DNA of 64,000 nucleotides from Phyto melanocephala (taxonomy: Eukaryota > Arthropoda > Insecta > Diptera > Rhinophoridae): positions 91,609,015-91,673,014 of the forward strand of contig OW799237.1 in the NCBI GenBank assembly GCA_941918925.1, in the 5' to 3' direction. How positions within the stretch are numbered: position 1 is the stretch's first letter; every line of letters starts with the position of its first letter. A model generated the notes under the pieces. The model was not told the DNA's origin. It saw only the letters and a list, made by a program, of their open reading frames with translations, and did not search any database. This document shows positions 25,101 to 40,100 of the stretch, in pieces. A program made the translations under genes and the position numbers.

Positions 25101-28100
25101 TAGTTTTTAATCTTTAATGCATTTTGATTCCATTTATACAACAGCACAGCGGTATCTAAATAACCGCGTGAGCACGCCCATGTCTAAGAAAAAGATATAG
25201 CAGTTTAACAAATTACTTTTTAGTTCTTAGTACACAAAATTCCTTACCAATGGTGTATAGCCATGTGAGTCCTGACTGAAGGCATCTATTTCAGTTTCCA
25301 AAATAATGTGAGGATTTTCCGTACGCCAATTGAGTAGAGCGCACACCAGCTTATTGTAGCCCAAGGCTGCAGCTAAATGCAGAAGAGTCATACCTTTATA
25401 GCCCGAAGTCCAATTGCTACTGCCAGATACATTGCTTTGCCATGACATTTTCGTCAATTGATGACAGTAATTGACCAGTTTCTCTTCCAGATTGCCTTGC
25501 AGGGAAAATATTTGCTGTGTTGCTGTTACGGCAACAGCTTCAACTTTGCTCTGCATAGTTTCCTCGATGGTGGTAAGACGGTTGTACAGCGAAAACTTAT
25601 AAAGACAATCATTGGTATTGGCATCGAAGGGAGCCTCTTGACAAGTCATCATTTTGTATTCGAACATAACAGAGTCTGAGATGACAAAACCATCACACGA
25701 CACCTGCAAAGTGGCATAACCCACTTCATGGGAGGGACAGTAGCAGCGCAAAACACCCTCTTGTATAAGAACTGTGGGTACCGGTTGCGAATCGAATAAT
25801 ACTGTGTAGTGGGCATCGGAAGACCAAGGGCCGGCTACTAAAACTTTAACACCACCCTCTGGATAGGACCAATCAGGACTGAAATCACATATTTTCAATA
25901 ACTTTTTGTTACAATTTAAAATCGTTGTTGAGTCACTGTCATACTGCGACAGTTGATGTAAGTTTTGACATGACGAATTTACACTTAAGGTTTCTGTTGT
26001 TGCCACACCAGAAACAGCATGTTCTAAAGCTGTATTTGTAAGAGCCTGTTTATCGTCCAAATCTAATTCGGGAAATTCGACCAACATATCAAAAGCATCT
26101 AAATTGGCAAACACATCATCAGTGTCTTCATCACCAGCCTCTGCTCCTCCAGACAACTCCGGATCTGGTTTAGATTGTATTGTATTTTGTACAATAGTGC
26201 TATTCGCCTCTGTCGGTACAGACGCAGTCATGAAATCCAATGAAGTCAAAAGCGTACCCTCTCCTGGCATATTTGCAATAAGAGTTCGCTGTATATCTTC
26301 GTGTGATAAGTCTAATGTTTCGTTAAAGAAACCCAATGTATCATGTAAGTCTGCAGATACTTGATGTTGTTGCTGCTGTTGGTGATGTGTATGTACTTGC
26401 GCCTGATTGCCACCTTGATGATGGGTTTGCTCTAAGTTCTCAAAACAAATTGTGGTGGAATTTGGAGTTGGGTTTCCTTGATTAAGTTGTAAATTGTCTG
26501 TATTAGAGTTGCTGTTTTGACTATTTGTATTTAAGGTTTGTAGTTGTGGACTTGTTATGGAATTGTTGTTGTTATTGTTATTGGAAGCATCTGAGGATGA
26601 TGTTGCACAACCAGCGGTATTTTTATTATTTACGCTACAACTGTTGTACTCATCTAATTGATTGTTTATGTTGTTACTATCACTATTTCTGATGTTGGAA
26701 GTGCTTATGCTTAAATCGTTGTTATTCGAAGACATCTAATAACAGCAAGAGGGAAAACGGATAGAAAAAAATAGCTTTAAAGCAATCAAATAGAATTTAT
26801 TTAAAATGTTTCGAAATATATAATTTGAATAGTCATAATTTGGAAAATTCTAGAGTTTAAAATGCCTAAAGCTGCGAACCTTTATGTACGTAACAAATTC
26901 ACACAGTATCATAAAGGGATTAACAATAAGGGTGAGTCGATGAATGGATCTTCTAACGCTACCCAACCGTCAACTGTTGTAATACAAAAGAATATCGTCA
27001 ACATTTAAAAACCGCGACCATTCTTAATGTTACCAATTTAATGACCAGTTTTGAGGATTGAACTGCAGTTAGGTAGTGTAGCACCTGTGCGTATTGAGCA
27101 AGATGTGAAAGATATATGAGAAAGTATCCTCACGGGTTCATTTGTGTCTATGTGGCACTCAACTGGCCATCGCCAGAACATCACTTCATCCCATTTTAAA
27201 AGTTGATCGAAGGATGTTTCCATTTAAAATGCAATTGACTCAAAATTGACAGTATGCCAATAGATTTATTTGGCATTCGAGAGAAAATTACAAATTCTTA
27301 AATACTCTCACTATGAGATGATGTACATTATAATTTTAATGGATGTTTAAATAAACAGAAACCGAACGGGTACCCAAATCCCTAGAGTACTTCTCGATGT
27401 GGATTTACGGCTAATAGAATTCAGATTCAGACTCCAAGCAGCCAGAAATGGTTTAAGGTCGGTCCGAAAAATCTCAATATATATAATATATGGTTCTAGC
27501 AAGAGGACCTCCAAGCGGAATAGAGACAATGACAACGGAAAACGAATAATTTAAAAAATTCTTCTTCTGCGTATTTACCTTCTACGCAATACGAACTCGG
27601 AGAATTTAAACGTTTGAATAAAATTCCGTCATTTGTCTCCGATTTAATTGCCCTTGATTTTAATTTGTCAAGTCTGCTAAGGGAACGGATTAACGTTTTT
27701 AACAAACCAAAAATATTTAGGAACAAAAGCAAGGAACTTTCAAAATTGGAACCATAAGCGTTGTGCAGTTTTATCCAAAATGTCTCGAAACACGTAATTA
27801 AATGCCAACACAATAACTAAAGGCATTAAGAGGATGTTATTTTCCACATTAATTTAAAACAAGTAAGAGCGCTATATTCGGCCGTGCCGATTCTTATATA
27901 CCCTTCACAACGTGTAGTCATGCAATAACAGTGGTTTGTGTCACCATTCATCCCATATGAAATACGTACATACATATAAAAAAATACATATATAAAAACG
28001 TCCCATTGTAAAATTCTAAATTCACGCATGTATGTTAAAAAAAAAACAAAAAAAAAAATTTTTTAAAAAAATTTAAAAAAAAAAATTTAAAAAAAAAAAT

Positions 28101-31100
28101 TTTTTTTAAAAATTTAAAAAAAAAAAATTTTTAAAAATTAAAAAAAAAATTCAAAAATAATTAAAAAAAAAAAAATTGTGTATATAATATATATAAATAA
28201 AAAAAAAAATTAAAAAAAAATATAAAAAAAATAAAAATATAAATAATATTAAATAAAAAATAAAAAAATAAAAAAAAATAAAAAAAATTAAAAAAATTAA
28301 AAAAAAATTTTTTGGCTCAGCTGGGATTCGATGCCACGTTTTCTCTAACCAGTATACCAGTTGTTGTAATGTTTTTGTGAAAAAAAAATCGAGGTGGTCG
28401 TGGGTTTTTGCTCATATCTCAGTTGTTTATGTACCAATGTTTCTGATTTTCAATACCGATCTACTCCCGAATATTTCTGATATTTTAATACCTTACCCGG
28501 GTCCAACCTATGTCGGGGGGCTTCAAAAAGTTGATTTCAACATACACACTGACAGACGGTCAGACGGACAGACTGACAGCGCTTAATCGACTCCCCTATT
28601 TATAAGCTTTCAGAAAATATATACTTTATGGGGTCGGAAATGAAAATTGTAGAAATTTCACACGGAATAACAAACCTATATATACCCTTTTTCACTGTGT
28701 GAAGGGTATAAAAAAAATTTATAATTTTTACTTTAATTTAAAGAAAACTTCAAAAAAGCTTGAAAAATAAAAAAAGTTATCAGCATTTCAAATCCAATTT
28801 TTCTATGTACGCCCACCCTACAAATAAGACTTGCTTTGAGCGATGGTCTCTACGTACAACCCCGAAAGAAAACCCCACTTTCCAACAGTTTCCTTGTCTT
28901 ACCTGTGCATTTTCAATATCATTGTTGACTACCGTAGAAGTAGAATTAACCTCCATGAATGTTTGCGATGTTGAGGACAACGATGATGATGAAATCGAAG
29001 ATGGTGATTCGGAGATTGAATCCGAAGATGAAATTATTAAATGTGTTTGTTGTTGCTGTTGATGGAGTTGTGATTGTGGTGAGTGGTTAGAGGAGGGTAG
29101 ATGTTCTGGTGACATACACATGGGTTCCACAGTTGAGGAGGCAGCTACAACGCTATTAGATGTTGCAAGGGATGATTGCTGTTGTTTATGATGTTGCAAT
29201 TTATAATATTGTTCTTGCGGTGTAGTAGGTTTTTGTTGCTGTTGATTTGCAGTATGAGAAGTTAGTGAAATATTATTATTGCTGTTGTTGGAAGAATTTA
29301 ATTGCTGTTGATTGTAATTATTAAATTTCGATATTGTATTATTGTTGTTGTTGTTGTTGCCATTATTATTTATATTGTTATTGTTACTATTTATGACATT
29401 TAAATCATTTTGTTGCTGTTGCTGATGATGAGGTGTTGACATCAATTGTGGCTGTGTAGTTGTCGTTGTTACAACTGGTGTCGTTGTTGCTACTGGTGTT
29501 GTCGATGATATTGTTGTTGTTATTGTTTGATTTGTATGTAAATTTTGGTTTGTGGCATTGTTATTGTTGTTGATATTTGTGTTGTGGTTAATTTTATTAT
29601 TTGTATTAGAATTCGTTGTACTCATCGCTTGATTCTGATTTTGATGTTGCTGTTGAAGAGTGTGATGTTGAGAATGGTTTTGTGTATTCAACATGTCAAC
29701 AGAATTTTCACCACCACCACCACCCAGAGCGGTGGCAGAGGAAATGGATGATAAATTATTGTTTTGCTGTTGATTATTTGTGTTATTTTCCATTGCAGTA
29801 ATTGTTGTTTTTGCTATTTGAAAACGATGTTGCTGCTGTTGTTGTTGTGATTGTATAGTGGCATTGGTATTATTTGTAGTATAACGTTGTAAATTGCCAT
29901 TGTTGTTGTTATTATTAGTATTGTGGTTGACATTATTATTATTTTGGTTGTGTACTTGATTGAAATTTGATTGATTTGTTTGCATTTGTTGTTGTTGTTG
30001 TTGCTGCTGTTGATGTTGCATAATTAAATTATTTCTCGTTGCTATCATTTGTTGATGATTTGCTGCTGTCGATGATGAATTACTACCATTTGCATTATAA
30101 TGATGGCGATAATGTTGTTGTTGCTGCTGCTGTTCGTTGTGTGGCGGTATAATTTGAAATTTAATGGCCGACTCTTGTGTCAGCTGCTGGGTTTGGCCAT
30201 GATGTCCATGACCATGATGATGCTGATAGCCATTAGTGTCCATGCTATTTGAAGAGTCACGTATAGCTCGTTTGTCGGCCCATCTCGAGTAAAGCTTTTT
30301 AAATAAAAAAAAAAAACAATTATATTTAATACTTACACATATTTTGCAAATACCCTTCCTACCTTGGGTCCTACCACAACATTTGGCGTATTATTGGCAT
30401 TATAGGGTTCCACAGCATTTGTAGCTGGTAAACGTTTTTCGTTCGTTGCCTTAATTAGGCTCGGTCGCCGCATTACCGGGTGCGTACAGGTTTTACCATC
30501 TGCACATGAGGCATCGCCACAACCACAGTCTAATTGTTTGACTAGAGCTGCTTGCCGCGAAAGACGTTGTTTTTCCATTAATTGGCAGACTATGGATTCC
30601 ACAGTTTCGGCAGTCTAATACACAAACATGAAAACATTTTATTAAAACATTTTTAATTGTTTTACTTAAATTTATTTTACCGATATTTCTATATCGTTTC
30701 CGGAATCGGATTCATCATCTGATGTCACTGTAGATACTGTCAAGTAAAAGTACAAGTTTAAATCAGAGTTTTCATTTAGTTTCGATAAATTAATTCAATT
30801 AGGTGTGTGGTATGTTGTAATTAAGTATTTATTTATGACCTAACAGTGTTCCCGTCGAACTTAAAGTGGATTTATCTATGTCCGTCTGTCCGTTTACTCA
30901 CCTGTGAAAAGCATATTCACGTCCAAACTTTAAAAATAACTTAAAATTACCTAATGTGTTAACAATTTCCAAAGTTCTATTCGATTAGAAAATTAGTCAA
31001 GTTTAAAAAACGATATGAACGAGATTTGAACTATAGCCGCGTCATACAGAGGGATTTGTTCATACAATGTTTGGCAAAAAATATAAGGAGTGCTCGTACA

Positions 31101-34100
31101 ATTTTAAAATTTGGCACAGAGCCTTTGGTTAGCTTAATTAAGAAAAATATAAAGTTTCATCAAAATTGGCCACACCCTCTACCCACCGCCCATAGAACCA
31201 AAATTTGTTTTTGGCCCAAAGTTTTTGAAATTTGGCACAGAGCCTCAATTAACGCCCACCACTCACCGCCCATATAGCCCATATTATATTTTTTTCCTAC
31301 AACTTTTTGTTTCTTTACTAAAACTAATTAAATACAAATTAAATTCATTTTATTATTGCGGGAGCACCTAGCACGCCCGAGCAACCTTTTTTTCTTCCAA
31401 GGAAGTTTGCAATCACGCACATTATAGAACAAATTTTATTCAATCATATCTTTTAAACCATATTAGCGAACTTTATATTTTTTTTAAATATGCAAAAAAG
31501 GCTATATTTGAAAAAAAAATCACTATTCAAATCAGAGCAATAAAATTATCTTACGTACAAGCACTATAGAAGTGCGTAAACAGTTTTAAATATTTTGGAC
31601 CAAAATTTACATGTGACTTTATTTCATTATTTCAATGACAAATAAACGTTTGTTTGGGATACAATTTATGGATTCTTCATACTGAATCAGTTTTTTACAA
31701 AACTGCTTCATTTCATTTTTAAATTTTATGTGTCGAAAAAATTACTTATTGCACAAAAAATCCCACTTTGCGTCGTAGAAAAAAATCAATTTTTGATTTT
31801 ACTCACATCTTACATTTTTTGCATCGTCTTTCTTCGGCTGTATGATAATAACACTACAAACATCAACCAAATAAGATAGGATATACAAATAATCTTTTAT
31901 TTGTATGTTGCACTAACAAAAAAACTAAAACCAGTGATCCTAAGAACTAAGCATTTTCTTTTCAATCTCTCACTAGCAGATCCTGGCCGCTTTGCTGGAT
32001 CAATAAATTCATTAACTGTCTACTATTTTGTAAAAAAGTAAGGCTTTTATAGATATTTTATTTAAATATTATGTGAGTATCACACCTTTCATACAAAGCA
32101 AACAGTATTTGTCTCATATCCAGATTCCTGTTATATCATAATTAAAACTTATGTGTGATTTGTTAGAGTATCAATTTAATTTATTCACTTCAGGGATTAT
32201 TTAAAAAAAATCAATTCGGCCTGGCCGTTGACTTTATATGGAAGATGCCACGCCCACTTCAAACTTTAAGAGGAGTTGTCTGTAAAAATCTTACTTGGGC
32301 TTGAAGGATTATTTTAAGAAACAAATAGTCAAACCGGTGTCGCCATTATCTAGATATGCCGACAACTGAAGCCTGAAGTATTATTGCAAAAAAAATTATC
32401 CAATTCAGTCTGACCGATATCCGGATATGCCGCAAAATCTGTTGGTTTTGATTGGGAGGTGCGACGCCCACTTTACATTTTAAGAAAAACTGTCCGTAGG
32501 AACCTAACTTGAGCTTGATGGATTATTAATCGAAAAAAATTTGCCAAATCGGTCTGTCCATTCTCTAGCCATTGGATGATCAACGTACGCCAATTAATTT
32601 TTATATGTATATAGATAGATATATAATGTATGTGCATTCTACTTTTTGATCGTTTTTATACTATTATACAATTCATCCATTAAATTTAAAGCTTTTTAAC
32701 ATAACTTAAACATTTTTCCTATCATCATTCGTTAGGTACTTTACAATTGTATTTGATTCATGGGGGGATAACATTATTCGCCTTGATATTGTTCATTTAT
32801 GCAGCTTTTCTTTTTGATATTGAAAAATTAACTTAAGTGTAATTTTTTTGTTAACAAATGTATTAATTTGTATACCCTTCACACAGCGAAAAAGGGAATA
32901 TATAGGTTTGTCAGTCCGTGCGAAATTTCTACAATTTTATTTTCTGACCCCATAAAGTATATATTTTCTGAAAGCTTTTGAACAGGGGAGTCGATTAAGC
33001 TCTGTCCGTCTGTCCGTGTGTATGTTTAAATTAACTTTTTGAAGCCTCCCGACATCACTTGGACCCGGGTGAGGTATTAAAATATCAGAAATGTTCGGGA
33101 GTAGATCGGTATTGAAAATCAGAAACATCGGTACATAAACAAATGAGATATGAGCAAAAACCCACTACCACCTCGATTTTTTTCACAAAAACAACATTAC
33201 AACAACAACATACATACATACAAACGTGTATACTGGTTAGAGTAAACGTGGCATCGAATCCCAGCTGAGCCAAAAACAAATTTTTTTAATATTTTTTTTT
33301 ATTTTTTTTTTATTTAATATATTATTTATATTTTTATTATTATTTTTTTTTAATTTTTTTTTTATTTTTTATTTATATTTTTTTTTTTTGTTTTATATTT
33401 ATTATTTATATTTTAATTATTTTTTTTTTAAATTTTTTTTTAATTTTTTTTTTTTAATTTTTTTATTTATTTTTTTTTAACATACATATGTACGTAAATT
33501 TTTAATTTTACAATGGGATGTTTTTATATATGTATGTTTTTTTTATCTGTATGTAAGTATTTCATATGAGATGAATAGTGATACAAACTACTGTTATTGC
33601 ATGACTACACGTTGATAAGGGTATATAAGTTTCGGCACGGCCGAATATAGCACTCTTACTTGTCTTATATTTGTTGGTTTTACACTCTTCATCATGAGTT
33701 TAACAAATATGTAAGCTTTTTTCAGTTAATTTATTTTTTAAAGAAATAGATTATAACGACTTGTCCGTCCCTGAAAAATTAATTCACCTTGACAGGAAAC
33801 ATTCATCCCATATGTATTACATTATAAATCAAGTCATTACAAAGAACGTTCTAATATTTAACAGTCATTGAAAAGTATGATGTTCAGTAAGAGCAATTCA
33901 TTGCTCAGCTTTAACTAAGTGATTAACCTTTTTAAGCAATTAAAGTATAATCCAAAGTGTAAACAAAAAATAAGAATACAAATTTCAATAATTCCTTCCA
34001 TACTTACACATGGGTTTTAGCTGACTAACAAGTTCCTCTTTAGTCCACTCCTTTTTATCACCCCACAAACTAATGCTGGGAGCAATAACAGCCATTTTAT

Positions 34101-37100
34101 TATCATCCGGATATGGGACATTTAAATAATGAACCAAAACTATATCAGGATTCTAAATATAAATAAAAGAAAGCAATATTAAGAACAGGATATCAATAAA
34201 CTGCAAAAAAAAACAAAACAAAAACAAACAAAAAAGCACAAAAATAAATTAAACAATTTTGATGAAGTTGTACCTGTAACAACCAGTAACATCTGCGATG
34301 AAATGTGGGCAAAATGGCAGAATGTACATAACAACCATAGATGCACTAGAAATAAAATCGTGAAAAACAAAAACATAAAAATGTTGTAAAATTGAAAGGA
34401 CTCAATATAATTTATTAAAATTTTCATTTTTCATTATTACTCAAAGAAGATTTGTTTGTATTGAGCCAGAATATGAAGAACAGAAAAATATTTTTGTATT
34501 TATTATTGCCAAATTAAATTAGTTTTCTTCTTGGTAACATTTAAATTTAGTCATAGGAAAGAAGAAAAAAAAAATTAAAAAAAAGGAACAACCTCCAACT
34601 AAAACTAGTGCCAACATACCAACCCTTTTTTTTCTTCTTCTTCTTGTCAACCTCATCAACAACAAGAAGAAATGCAAGAGCCACACAAAATTATAGAAGA
34701 AGAAAAAAAACACGCTTTTTACAAATATAATAAATTTTTATATTTCTGATATACCGCTGTTTCGTAATCTAATTCATTGAGCGAGGGGACCAACCAAACG
34801 TCCAACTCCTTCTGCTGTAATTTCCTTAAAGATGGCATGAGTTTTTTTTTCTAAATACTTTCTGTTGTTGTTGCATCAAATTTCATATGAATATTAGTTT
34901 ATCGCGTAAAAATATTCCAGACATTAGACAGACGCGTTGTTGTCTTAGCATTTCCGTCTTCAAACAATACATAAATCTTAAAGATACATTTTTCTTTCTT
35001 CTCTTGGCCTTTTCAAAGGCAAAAAATGTGCAAAAAAAGTCCTTTAAAAAAAAATTAAACCATTTATGTACATTTATATGTTTAAACATATTTACGATAG
35101 CAGTTTGTAAATACATATAGAAAAAAAAACAAAAACAAAAGAATTACCAACTGAAAAAAATGGGTTGGCAAATATAAATTCATAAAAATTAAAACTTATA
35201 GTGAGAAAACAGGAAAAAAAATTGGCGTGAAATTACTGTGATTTTATTTTTGTTTAAAATGTTGTTTATCGTCAGCAAGAATAACAAGAAAACAAAAAAA
35301 AGATAAAAAATGAACAGCCGAATAAGTGGTCACATCACTAACGTCTTTTGCAAGATAAGCGTGCATGTTCGGTGCTCCGAGTAATATTAAATTATTCAAA
35401 ATTGTCACAGCATTGTTGTTATAAACAACATCAAGCAGAAAACTCTCTCAGAATACAGAACAGTATCTCGTTTCTGTAATTTTAGTGAGAAAAGTAATGA
35501 AACAAAAAATTCCGCCGTTACTCGATTTGTAATTGTTGTGACTGTTGGTTTAAAATCCATAAATATTTATTTATATATTGTTAGTTGAATCCCGGAACGT
35601 TTTGCAATGCAAGAGTGAGATAAACTCATATGCAAATTGTGTACATCTGGAGATAATATGGATACCAAGCCAACACGAGCTGATCGGAAACGAGAAAGCC
35701 GACAAATTATCCAAAATGGGAGCTCTTCTGAGTACTATAACTTTGGAGAACACCAAACCCCTTAAACGATTTAAGGATGAACTTAAACGTTGGGCGATGG
35801 AGGAACATGTCAGAAAATGGCAAAGCACTGATGTCGGTAAGGTGACAAGAACACTATGGGGTGACCCAAATCTTGGGTAATCAAAGGAGATTCTGAGACT
35901 AAGTAGGCCTACACTTAGGAAACTAACCAGTGTAATTACAGGTCATACGGAGTTGAGAACTCATCTAGCTCGCATGAGATTATCTGAGGAGACAACATGT
36001 AGAGCATGCGAGGAAGAGGATGAGACTTTGGTACACTACCTCTGTCATTGTCCTGCGTTTGGGCATATTAGGCGCGAAAATTTTACAGTGGATACCATGC
36101 CGAACTTGGAATACCTGGGGAACTCGATCTGGAGATCCATAAGGCGTTACATTGAGGGGACTGGGTTCTTGGACTAGTCCGTTATTTATGGGAAATTATG
36201 TTTATGGTTTTTGTTTGGGAATTCCGTTTTCCATATGGAGCGCACAACATGCCAACTGGGCATAAGTGCATACCTGTCATGGGTTTGGGCTTTTTTTTTC
36301 AACCTAACCTAACCTATATTGTTATGAAAATTATGATTTTTCTCGCGCCGTTTCCATATGTGATTATTTTTGACAGCTCTAGTGTAATACTTCTCACAAA
36401 ATATTGTCACAGAAACACTTTTACTCATATCTTTCCAATAACTGTTGGAAAATAATTCAACAGACAGATGGTTCTCGCAAAGTAAAGCTACAGAAACAAT
36501 TCTGTGTGAAAAGTCATTTTTTGTCTCAATTTACATTGTTCTTCTTTAAATTTTCACGTTTCATGTGAAACGCTTTTCGATGCGAGAATTACAGTTTCAC
36601 TCAAATCTTTTCGTTCTTCCCTGCTACCTTTTGGACGCTCATTGAAAAATATTTATTTTGATTTGGTTCGGTAAACAATCAGTATAAAGAGAATGCCAGA
36701 TTGACTAAGAATGAAATGAAAGAGGACAACATAACCCAAAGAAATACATTCCTTGTTATCATAAGAACTAGAAAAATAAATTGTTCTAATTTTTTAAGTT
36801 TTTGCCAAACATCTAAAGGTTTTTCAGTAGTTACGATGCAATTTGTTTTTGATATTTCTCAAATAGCAATAAAGTCAGATTCGCAATTTTATCGCAGTTT
36901 AAAAAGTCAGTCTATGATATTTAATCATGGAGAGATAAACGATTCAAAAGCTTTTGATGTCTCGATGGTTCTGTCAAAGCCTGAAGTGATGCACAAGGCA
37001 CAACTTTAAACTGTTAACGCGGTTTTCATCAACCCGGAAGTGTCATTGGCCCATTTTTCGTTTTTGATGAAAACGGAGTGCCAACAAACGGTACCGGCAT

Positions 37101-40100
37101 TCGCTACTGGGCCATAATAGAGTATTTTGGGGACTAGCTATGAACTTGGGCAATATGTGATTCCAACAAGATGTCGCAACGTGCCATACACTGTCCGATA
37201 GAATCGAGCTACAGAATATCAGTCACGACGAGCAAGTTATCTTACAACGGTGTGCGCAAATGGCAAGATACACATGGAAAGTACACATGGAGATCCAGAG
37301 AATCTACAATAGGCAAACGACAGGCCAGACAGTAATAAATTTAGCTGCAGTTAAGAGAGAGGAAAGATCGTTTTCAATCAGAGAATGGAAGAGAAGGTGC
37401 GATACATCGACTAAAGGGCGATGGACATATAAACTCATCCCTAATATTGCGGTATGGACGGATAGGAAGGCTGGGGATGCGAACTTCTACTTGACACAGT
37501 ATATGACGGACCATGGCGCTTTTAGGCAATATCTGCACAGGGTTGGCCATGAAAATTCCCAAACCTGCCCAGAATGCCCAGAAGAGGCGGAAAATGCGGA
37601 ACATGTCGTATTCCGATGCCCTAGATACATGGGGTGGACTTCGGGTAGGACGAATCCATCGGAGTTTCTTCGGCATATGTGTCAGGACGTGGAAAACTGG
37701 GAGTTCTTTAGTGGAGTGTGCTCCCGGATAATTAAGGACCTAAGAAGGCTGGAAAGGGCTAGACGGTCCGACGAGGAGGAGGCGTAAATGCCAACGGCCC
37801 CCGCGAAGTAATACCTAGCGGCAGTCCCGTGGGGATGTCCGTTGATGATCGAGGGGGTGTGGTTTAGTACGTAGGCGCTACGGCGAATCGTACATGCTTG
37901 TGGCACGGGCCACTAGTATCTATGAAAATTCCACACCACCGGCTCGAAAGCAAAAAAAAAAAAAAAAAAAACATGGAAAGTACACAATCGAGCAACGTGT
38001 TAAAGCTATTCAGGCTTATTATAAAAATTGGCACTTAAATCAAAATGCATTTCGTGCTCTTCGTGATTCTTCTGGTCAACATAATCGTTCAAATTCGTTC
38101 ACAGTCGGGATAATTGTGAAAAATATTTAAATTTCAGCAAAACAGGTGTGTATGAAATGTGAAAACATCTGTAAATGCCTTCTTAGTTCGTTGAACGTAA
38201 AACATTGATGTTTTTCGCGATAGTGTGGCAAAAGAGCAGTCAACCTCGACTCATCATCGTGCCCAACAATTGAACATCAACATTGTCATTGAAAATTTGG
38301 ACCAACGGCTGGAGGTGTGCCGCCGAAGTCACGGCGGCCATTTGGTTGATATTTTGTTCCATACATAATTGAACCATAAATAAAAAAAAATTACAATAAT
38401 TTCCTAAATAATTTGTGTTTTATTCAAAATCAACATCGGCCGATAAGCTGTATTCCAACAACAAACACGAAATTCCTTGCAATTCGAACGATTTGTGTGA
38501 TCAAGTCAAGAACAAATTAGGTTAAGCATACTCGCTCATGCCAGCGCTTCTAAGGGGGATATTTGAGCGATGTCGTATTGTATTTAATTATAATGGAACG
38601 ATTGCACTTTAATTTGAAATGAAAAAAATCATTTCCATAACTAACTCTCAAGTCGTCGCTCTTAATGAAAAACCCCGATAATAAAAAGAAGCGGTTTCTG
38701 TTAAACATTGGAGAAAATAGCATTGGGGAAAATAAATTTCCTAATAAAAAAATAAATAAATAAAGTGTTCGTCTCTGCATAGTCCTTGTTCTTTTTTTGC
38801 TTTTACAACAATTCGTTTTGATGTTTAAGGTTGTTCATTAAAAAAATCAGTGGGCAAACTATGTCATTCGATCATGATCGCATTTTCGCAGTGCTTTTGG
38901 TAGAGAGATTGTAATAAAAAATTTAAAAATTCCCCAATTCATTCCTAATTACAATTTCAACCGATCAAATAAAAACCATATGATCCCCCCCTAAAAAGAT
39001 TTTAAGTCTGGGAAAATTACGAACTTTGCGTCATAGTTAATAGCCACAATAAAGAAGGTCATTTGCTTGCTAAGTGTAAATACTTTTGAATCTCTGAGAG
39101 AGAGAGAGAGAGTACCCTAATTGCTTTTCAAAAAAATTATGATTAACGAAGGACGAATTTTGTTTATAAAATTAAATCAGCATATGTATAAAGGACAACG
39201 TCAATTCACTTGATTAAAATTTTTTTATATTTTTTTATAAGTTAAATATGTAACCGAATTTGAAAAACTTGTCACACCGTGTAATTTGCTTAACCATCTG
39301 TACGTCTTATTCGGCAGGACTCTTTAAGACAAATAAAAAAGACTCTAGTATAATCTAACATTTAACCCTTAAGCATAGAAAAAAATCGCAAGTGTGTGAA
39401 TTTTTTTTTTTTGCGACTAGTAATTCAGTATGTTTCCGTTAGGAAATCATAATTCATGGCATTTCCCCAAAATTAAAAAAGAAAATGAAATAATGAAAAT
39501 AAAACAAACATAATAAATATGTAGAATGTAGAGCTAAACAGTGTAAAAAAAGCAAACGAATTTCAAAGATAAACAAACATGTTTATACATGTCTACATAT
39601 TAAGCAGTGAACAAACAAACAAACAAACAAACAAAAAAATTAAAAGAAAAGAAAAAACCTCAGCCGTTTTTTTCTAATTGTATTCTTTATTAAGTCGTAA
39701 ATTAATTCCAAAAGAAAATCCTAATAAACGACGCTAATTTGCCGGTACTTAAAAACACTTAGGAAATGGAATATAATGGAATATGTTTTTCGGTCATGTT
39801 TGGTCATTTCTACTCGTTATTTACTTGAATTATGCCGAGGTAGGGACAAGAAGAAAAAGTACACACATATAAACATATAACACACATGCACGTACATTAC
39901 GGTGATTGCGTCCCCATACAAAAAAAGTTAAGCCAGTTAACAGCCCTTAGGATTGAAGATTACTAGAAGACATTTTTATTATTATTACCACGGCTTGGAT
40001 GCCTTGCCACCCTTTTAGGTTTTTGTACACTGCATCCGATCATAACTTATAGGAAATCGCTATTCTGGCTTTTTAAGAACTACATTTAGCCTTCTAATAG

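Noticed and set aside
28030..28310. A-rich tract as a regulatory or structural element
   Set aside because: It is the variable middle of a Helentron-like repeat; equivalent tracts occur in the other copies.
28760..29062. plus-strand open frame opposite Camta exon 9
   Set aside because: Antisense shadow of a low-complexity exon; the same applies to frames at 29545-29801, 26104-26364 and 25458-25679.
34519..34713. Phe-rich minus-strand frame as a membrane protein
   Set aside because: Arises from poly(A)/GAA-rich sequence read in antisense; no signal, start context or splice support.
36290..36316. AACCT repeats resembling an insect telomere repeat
   Set aside because: They are the 3' tail of a LINE ending at its target duplication; flies also lack TTAGG telomeres.
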